Source: Myxococcales bacterium
GTDB taxonomy: Bacteria > Myxococcota_A > Polyangia > Polyangiales > Polyangiaceae
Length of the DNA stretch: 39,683 nucleotides
Assembly: GCA_016794325.1 (NCBI GenBank)
Contig: JAEUKG010000425.1
Span: forward strand, 1 to 39,683
Reading direction: 5' to 3'
A program made the position numbers and the translations under genes. Positions 36,562-39,683 of this stretch are shown here, piece by piece. Under the pieces are notes generated by a model that worked only from the letters and a program-made list of their open reading frames with translations, did no database searches and was not told where the DNA came from. Numbering within the stretch: position 1 is the first letter of the stretch; each line of letters begins with the position of its first letter.

Positions 36562-36747
36562 ATGGCACTTCCCTTCGACGACACGAACGGTTCCCGCGAC
36601 CCCCGGGCCTTGGCGATTCTGGCCAAGACCATCTACCGGGAGCTCCGCCAAAACGGCTATGCCGAGCGCGACGTCGTGGTGCTGGCGAGCGAGCTGCTCG
36701 GGATGGTGACCAACGAGGTCAAGGACCGCCGGAAGACCGGCGACTGA
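36562..36747 (+). CDS. Small soluble protein (61 residues)
   Basis: Begins MALPFDDTNGSRDPRALAILAKTIYRELR and is probably two or three amphipathic helices (ALAILAKTIYRELRQNGY; ERDVVVLASELLGMVTNEV), with a charged tail KDRRKTGD. There is no signal peptide, cysteine or known motif. The spread of charged and hydrophobic residues and the G/C-ending codons look like a real gene. The DNA before it has promoter-like elements (36476-36491, and TAGGGC about 20 bases upstream). Function is unknown; the shape suggests a small DNA- or protein-binding factor. Confidence 0.65.
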   Translation: MALPFDDTNGSRDPRALAILAKTIYRELRQNGYAERDVVVLASELLGMVTNEVKDRRKTGD

Positions 36748-37067
36748 GCCTCGCGGGCGCGACGGACTGTCAGCGCCGCGTCATTCGCACGTCATCCGAA
36801 GGTGGTGGCGCCTGGACGCCGCCTCGACGCCCGCTCGGTCGCGGCGCGCGTCATGGGTCGTTCGACGTCCTGTCGTGGCGGGGCCGGTGGCGCGCCGCCC
36901 AGCCGCCTCTCGCGGGCGAAGGCGCCGATCGAGGCGAAAGTGCGCCTGCGTGGCACCATCGACATCGCTCGGGCCCGCCGAGGCCCGACTTTGTTGACAG
37001 TTTCCGCGGACTCGCACGACAATTCGCGCCTACGTGCGGGGCCTCCCCCGCCTGACTCGAGGAGCGA
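36748..37067. other. Gene-free stretch with a promoter at its right end
   Basis: About 320 bases between the small protein and the FHA/CpaF-like gene. Open frames on both strands here are Arg-rich and unlike real proteins. The only recognisable element is the promoter at 36994-37023. Confidence 0.5.
36994..37023 (+). promoter_or_regulatory. Sigma-70 type promoter of the FHA/CpaF-like gene
   Basis: A perfect TTGACA, an 18-base spacer, then GACAAT. Transcription would start near 37030, about 38 bases before the ATG. GAGGAG lies directly before the start codon. Confidence 0.55.
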
Positions 37068-39269
37068 ATGTTCTCGATCATCATCAGCGAAAAAGGCGGA
37101 GCTGAGCGTCGGGAAACGTTCGACAAGAACGAGATCAACGTAGGCCGAGTCCAGGGCAACGACCTGATGCTCCCGAAAGGGAACGTCTCGAAGCACCACG
37201 CCCGCCTGCTCTTCCGCGACGGTCGCTTCATCGTCACCGACCTGAAGAGCACCAACGGCACCTACGTCAACGGCCGCAAGATCGCGCAGGCGACGATCGT
37301 CCGCGAGGGCGACAAGATCTACATCGGCGACTTCGTGCTCCGGCTCGAGGCCGCCGGGGGCGCAGGCGCGGTGGACGCGCCGCCTCCGAACGAAGAGGAG
37401 TCGATCCGCACGCTCGCGCGCGAGCAGCAGCAGATGGCGCAGCAGCAGGCGCCGCGTCCGGCGCCGAACCCGCCCGCCGTCACCCTCAAGGCGCCGACCC
37501 ACCCGCCGAACCAGCCGCTCCCGCGCCCGGTTCCCGCCGGCAACCCCTCGGGTCCCCGCCCGCAGGACCCGATCGCCATCGCCCCGCCGCTCAACGACTT
37601 CCGTCTGGACGACGGCGACTCGGAGCCGCAGCGCGAGGCGCCGCCCCCCATCCAGCCGCCGAAGCGCGCGCCTTCGGTGGTGCCGCCCGCGGTGCCGGAG
37701 CCCCCGGCCCCCGCGCCCCCGCCGGCGCCCGCGCCGCCGCCGATCGCGGCGCCGATGCCGCCGGCGCGCAACACCCAGGCGCCAGGGCGCGGCGCGCAGA
37801 CGATGCCCCTGCAGCAGATGACGCCGGGGCCCCTACCTCGCACCACCGGGCGCGATCTCCCCCCCGTCCCCGGCACCCCCGCCGCGGCGGCGGCTGCGGC
37901 GGCGCAAGCCGCGGCGGCGCCTCCGCCCGCCCCGGCGCCCGCGCCGGTGCCGCCCCCGATCCAGGCGGCCCCGCCGGCGGATCGCCGCGAGCTCGTGTCG
38001 CGTCCGCCGGCGTCGATCCCGCCGCCGGCGCGCCCCACGAAGGAGCAAGCCGGTCGCCGCCTCGCGATGCAGATGCTCCTCGACCGCGTGGCGGACTCGA
38101 TCGACCTGTCGCCGCTGCGGTCGTCTCCGGTCGTCTCGGACTCGCTCTCGCAGCAGCTCGAGCGCGCCGCGCGCGATCAGGCCAACGCGATGCGCGACGA
38201 GGGCGAGGCCCCGGAGGGCATCGACCTCGACGGGCTCGTGCGCGACGCTCACCGCGAGCTCGTCCACCTCGGCGTCGTCGGCCCGCTCCTCGAGGACGAG
38301 GAGGTGACCGAGATCCACTGCGCCCGCTTCGACCAGATCATCGTCGTGCGCGGCAACACCGCGCAGATCTCGGAGAGCGGGTTCTCGAGCGACGAGGCGC
38401 TGTTCCGCGTCATCGCGCGCCTCGCGCACCAGAGCGGCGATCCCTGGAAGCAGGGCGAGACCATCCTCGAGCGCCGCCACCAGCGCGGGAGCTTCGTCGC
38501 GATCGTCCCGCCGACCGCGGCCCAGTGCGTCCTCACGGTGCGAAAGCGGCGCCGCATCGACGTCTCGCTCGAGGATTTCGCGCGGCAGGGGACGATCTCG
38601 CGCCCGATGGCGACCTTCCTCGAGGCGTGCGTCACCGGGCGCGCCAACGTGCTCGTGGCCGGCCCCGGCGCCGTCGAGCTCGTCGCCGGCCTCGCCGCGG
38701 CGTGCGCGCCGGGCGACCGGCTCGCCGTCGTCCACGACGCCGAGGAGGTCAACGTCGGCCACGCCCACGTGGTGTCGGTCGCGATGGTCGACACGCGGAC
38801 GCGAGGGGAGGAGGCGCTCCGCGCCGCCGCCAAGCTCCGCACCGATCGGCTCGTGGTCACGCGGCTCGGGGGCGCGCTCGTCGGCGCGCTCGTGGAGGCG
38901 GTGGCCGAGGGCTCGTCGGGCGTGCTCGCCGCGTGCGGCGCGCCGGGCCTGCGGCAAGCGGCGGCCCGCCTGTCGACCCAGCTCGTGCTCTCGAGGTCGG
39001 GCATCGGCATCGACGCCGCGCACGACGCGATCGCCGAGTCGTTCGACGTCGCGGTGGAGTGCGGCCGCGGCCCCGACGGCCGCGACCGCGTCCTGCGCGT
39101 CGCCGAGACGAGCGGCACCGATCCCAAGGGGGTGGTGCTCAAGGACGTCTTCACCTTCTCGCCCGACGGCGAGGGGGCGTTCGTGGCCACCGGCGTCGTC
39201 CCGAAGATCGTCGCGGAGCTCGCGGGCCGGGGCGTGCGCGTCGATCGCAGCATCTTCCAGCGCCGCTGA
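37068..39269 (+). CDS. FHA domain fused to a degenerate CpaF/TadA-like secretion ATPase
   Basis: A 733-residue protein. FHA domain at ~1-100 (NVGRVQGNDL, VSKHHARLLF, STNGTYVNGRKI), which should bind phosphothreonine. A Pro/Ala-rich linker spans ~100-325. A CpaF-type N-terminal domain follows (~335-510: GPLLEDEEVTEIHCARFDQIIVVRG and GSFVAIVPPTAAQCVLTVRKRR). In the ATPase core the Walker A site GxxGxGKT reads GPGAVELVA at 532-540, without Lys or Thr. The usual GE(V/I)RG box reads VVTRLGG, and the ATVHA His box reads LAACGAP. It should therefore not hydrolyse ATP. I infer a regulatory or scaffold relative of the Tad/Flp pilus motor, responding to Thr phosphorylation. No tad genes are adjacent. 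Confidence 0.9.
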   Translation: MFSIIISEKGGAERRETFDKNEINVGRVQGNDLMLPKGNVSKHHARLLFRDGRFIVTDLKSTNGTYVNGRKIAQATIVREGDKIYIGDFVLRLEAAGGAGAVDAPPPNEEESIRTLAREQQQMAQQQAPRPAPNPPAVTLKAPTHPPNQPLPRPVPAGNPSGPRPQDPIAIAPPLNDFRLDDGDSEPQREAPPPIQPPKRAPSVVPPAVPEPPAPAPPPAPAPPPIAAPMPPARNTQAPGRGAQTMPLQQMTPGPLPRTTGRDLPPVPGTPAAAAAAAAQAAAAPPPAPAPAPVPPPIQAAPPADRRELVSRPPASIPPPARPTKEQAGRRLAMQMLLDRVADSIDLSPLRSSPVVSDSLSQQLERAARDQANAMRDEGEAPEGIDLDGLVRDAHRELVHLGVVGPLLEDEEVTEIHCARFDQIIVVRGNTAQISESGFSSDEALFRVIARLAHQSGDPWKQGETILERRHQRGSFVAIVPPTAAQCVLTVRKRRRIDVSLEDFARQGTISRPMATFLEACVTGRANVLVAGPGAVELVAGLAAACAPGDRLAVVHDAEEVNVGHAHVVSVAMVDTRTRGEEALRAAAKLRTDRLVVTRLGGALVGALVEAVAEGSSGVLAACGAPGLRQAAARLSTQLVLSRSGIGIDAAHDAIAESFDVAVECGRGPDGRDRVLRVAETSGTDPKGVVLKDVFTFSPDGEGAFVATGVVPKIVAELAGRGVRVDRSIFQRR

Positions 39270-39298
39270 AGCGGTCGCGGCGCCAGGCGGCGCGGTCA

Positions 39299-39351
39299 GC
39301 CTCGAGGCGCCTCCGGCCTCGAGGCGCGGGCTCGCGCCCGAGGGCGAGCCC
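39299..39351. terminator. Double hairpin between convergent genes
   Basis: First stem: GCCTCGAGGC (39299-39308) with its second copy (39316-39325), 7-base loop. Second stem: GGGCTCGC (39328-39335) with GCGAGCCC (39344-39351), 8-base loop. They lie between the stops at 39269 and 39364; no T-run is seen. Confidence 0.5.
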
Positions 39352-39363
39352 CGTCCGGTCCGA

Positions 39364-39683
39364 TCAGGGCGCGCTCTCGGCGTCGGCGCGCTTCTGCATC
39401 TTCCGGTGCACGAGCCGCTTCTTCAGCGGCCCGAGGTGGTCGATCATCAGCGTGCCCTTCAGGTGGTCGTATTCGTGCTGGATCGCGACCGCGAGGAGAT
39501 CTTCGGCCTCGAGCGTGAACTCCTTGCCGTTCCGGTCGAGCGCGCGGACCTTCACCCGGGCGGCGCGGTCGACGTCCTCCTGCACGCCGGGGAAGCTCAA
39601 GCACCCCTCGGTCCACGTGAGGTCGCCGGTCGCCTCCACGATCTCGGGGTTCACGAACACGCGGAGCTCGCTCGGCTGATCTT
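39364..39683 (-). CDS. def: Peptide deformylase, 5' end outside the window
   Basis: The visible C-terminal 106 residues read ...DQPSELRVFVNPEIVEATG, then EGCLSFPG (motif 2, metal Cys) and QHEYDHLKG (motif 3, metal His pair and catalytic Glu). The enzyme removes the formyl group from the first methionine of new proteins using Fe or Zn. Motif 1 (GxGLAAPQ) must lie beyond the right edge. The frame continues open to the edge, and an internal GTG at 39660 is not the true start because the NPEI strand is preceded by coding sequence in all deformylases. The C-terminal tail MQKRADAESAP is normal. Confidence 0.93.
   Translation of the reverse strand, partial: DQPSELRVFVNPEIVEATGDLTWTEGCLSFPGVQEDVDRAARVKVRALDRNGKEFTLEAEDLLAVAIQHEYDHLKGTLMIDHLGPLKKRLVHRKMQKRADAESAP

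Noticed and set aside
36781-37017. Small genes on either strand between 36748 and 37067
   Set aside because: Translations are Arg-rich shadows without ribosome sites, and the region overlaps a good promoter for the next gene.

Overview
The window is very G+C-rich DNA with strong third-position G/C bias on both strands. It looks like a chromosomal stretch of a delta-type predatory or soil bacterium, most likely a myxobacterium (Myxococcota, Polyangia-like). That placement is an inference. It rests on base composition, the many lipoproteins of unknown role, an FHA-carrying Ser/Thr kinase, an FHA/CpaF-like protein and the look of possible sigma-54 promoters. I see no phage, insertion sequence, CRISPR array, tRNA or rRNA.

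Layout, left to right. (1) 1-189: the start of a leftward gene that runs off the window. (2) 343-7919: two overlapping, very large exported proteins with DUF3857/transglutaminase-type domains. The first keeps the Cys-His-Asp triad; the second has lost the cysteine. (3) 8021-11007 (minus): an S41-type peptidase and a lipoprotein. (4) 11146-13250: sucC-sucD (succinyl-CoA synthetase). (5) 13266-15185 (minus): a polytopic membrane protein. (6) 15422-17810: ndk-dapD-dapE, each gene overlapping the next by 4 bases. (7) 17845-20179: an SH3-domain lipoprotein and radA. (8) 20330-25041: a HEAT-repeat exported protein, a GT4 glycosyltransferase and alaS. (9) 25203-26009: an exported polysaccharide deacetylase. 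(10) 26010-26551: a gene-free stretch with an array of large palindromes. (11) 26552-29200: a kinase-FHA-degenerate GGDEF fusion, a one-pass membrane protein and a small exported protein. (12) 29328-32591: purF, an NTF2-like protein (minus) and HMG-CoA lyase. (13) 32831-34284: a DUF192 lipoprotein and a cyclophilin lipoprotein. (14) 34319-36332 (minus): a PEBP lipoprotein and a GT39-like membrane protein. (15) 36562-39269: a small conserved-looking protein and an FHA protein fused to a CpaF-like ATPase core that has lost its nucleotide-binding residues. (16) 39364-end (minus): peptide deformylase, cut by the window edge.

Most genes are housekeeping (TCA cycle, lysine/peptidoglycan precursors, purine synthesis, tRNA charging, recombination, N-terminal processing) interleaved with cell-envelope genes. 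The less ordinary content is at DNA level and in degenerate enzymes. There is a dispersed 13-base palindrome of the type GTGYATNATGCAC, written with rare A/T-rich codons inside at least seven unrelated genes and always in the same codon phase. There is an intergenic array of 24-base palindromes. Many start codons sit 6-11 bases behind a TANNNT box, suggesting leaderless mRNAs. Two proteins keep an enzyme fold but lack its catalytic residues.
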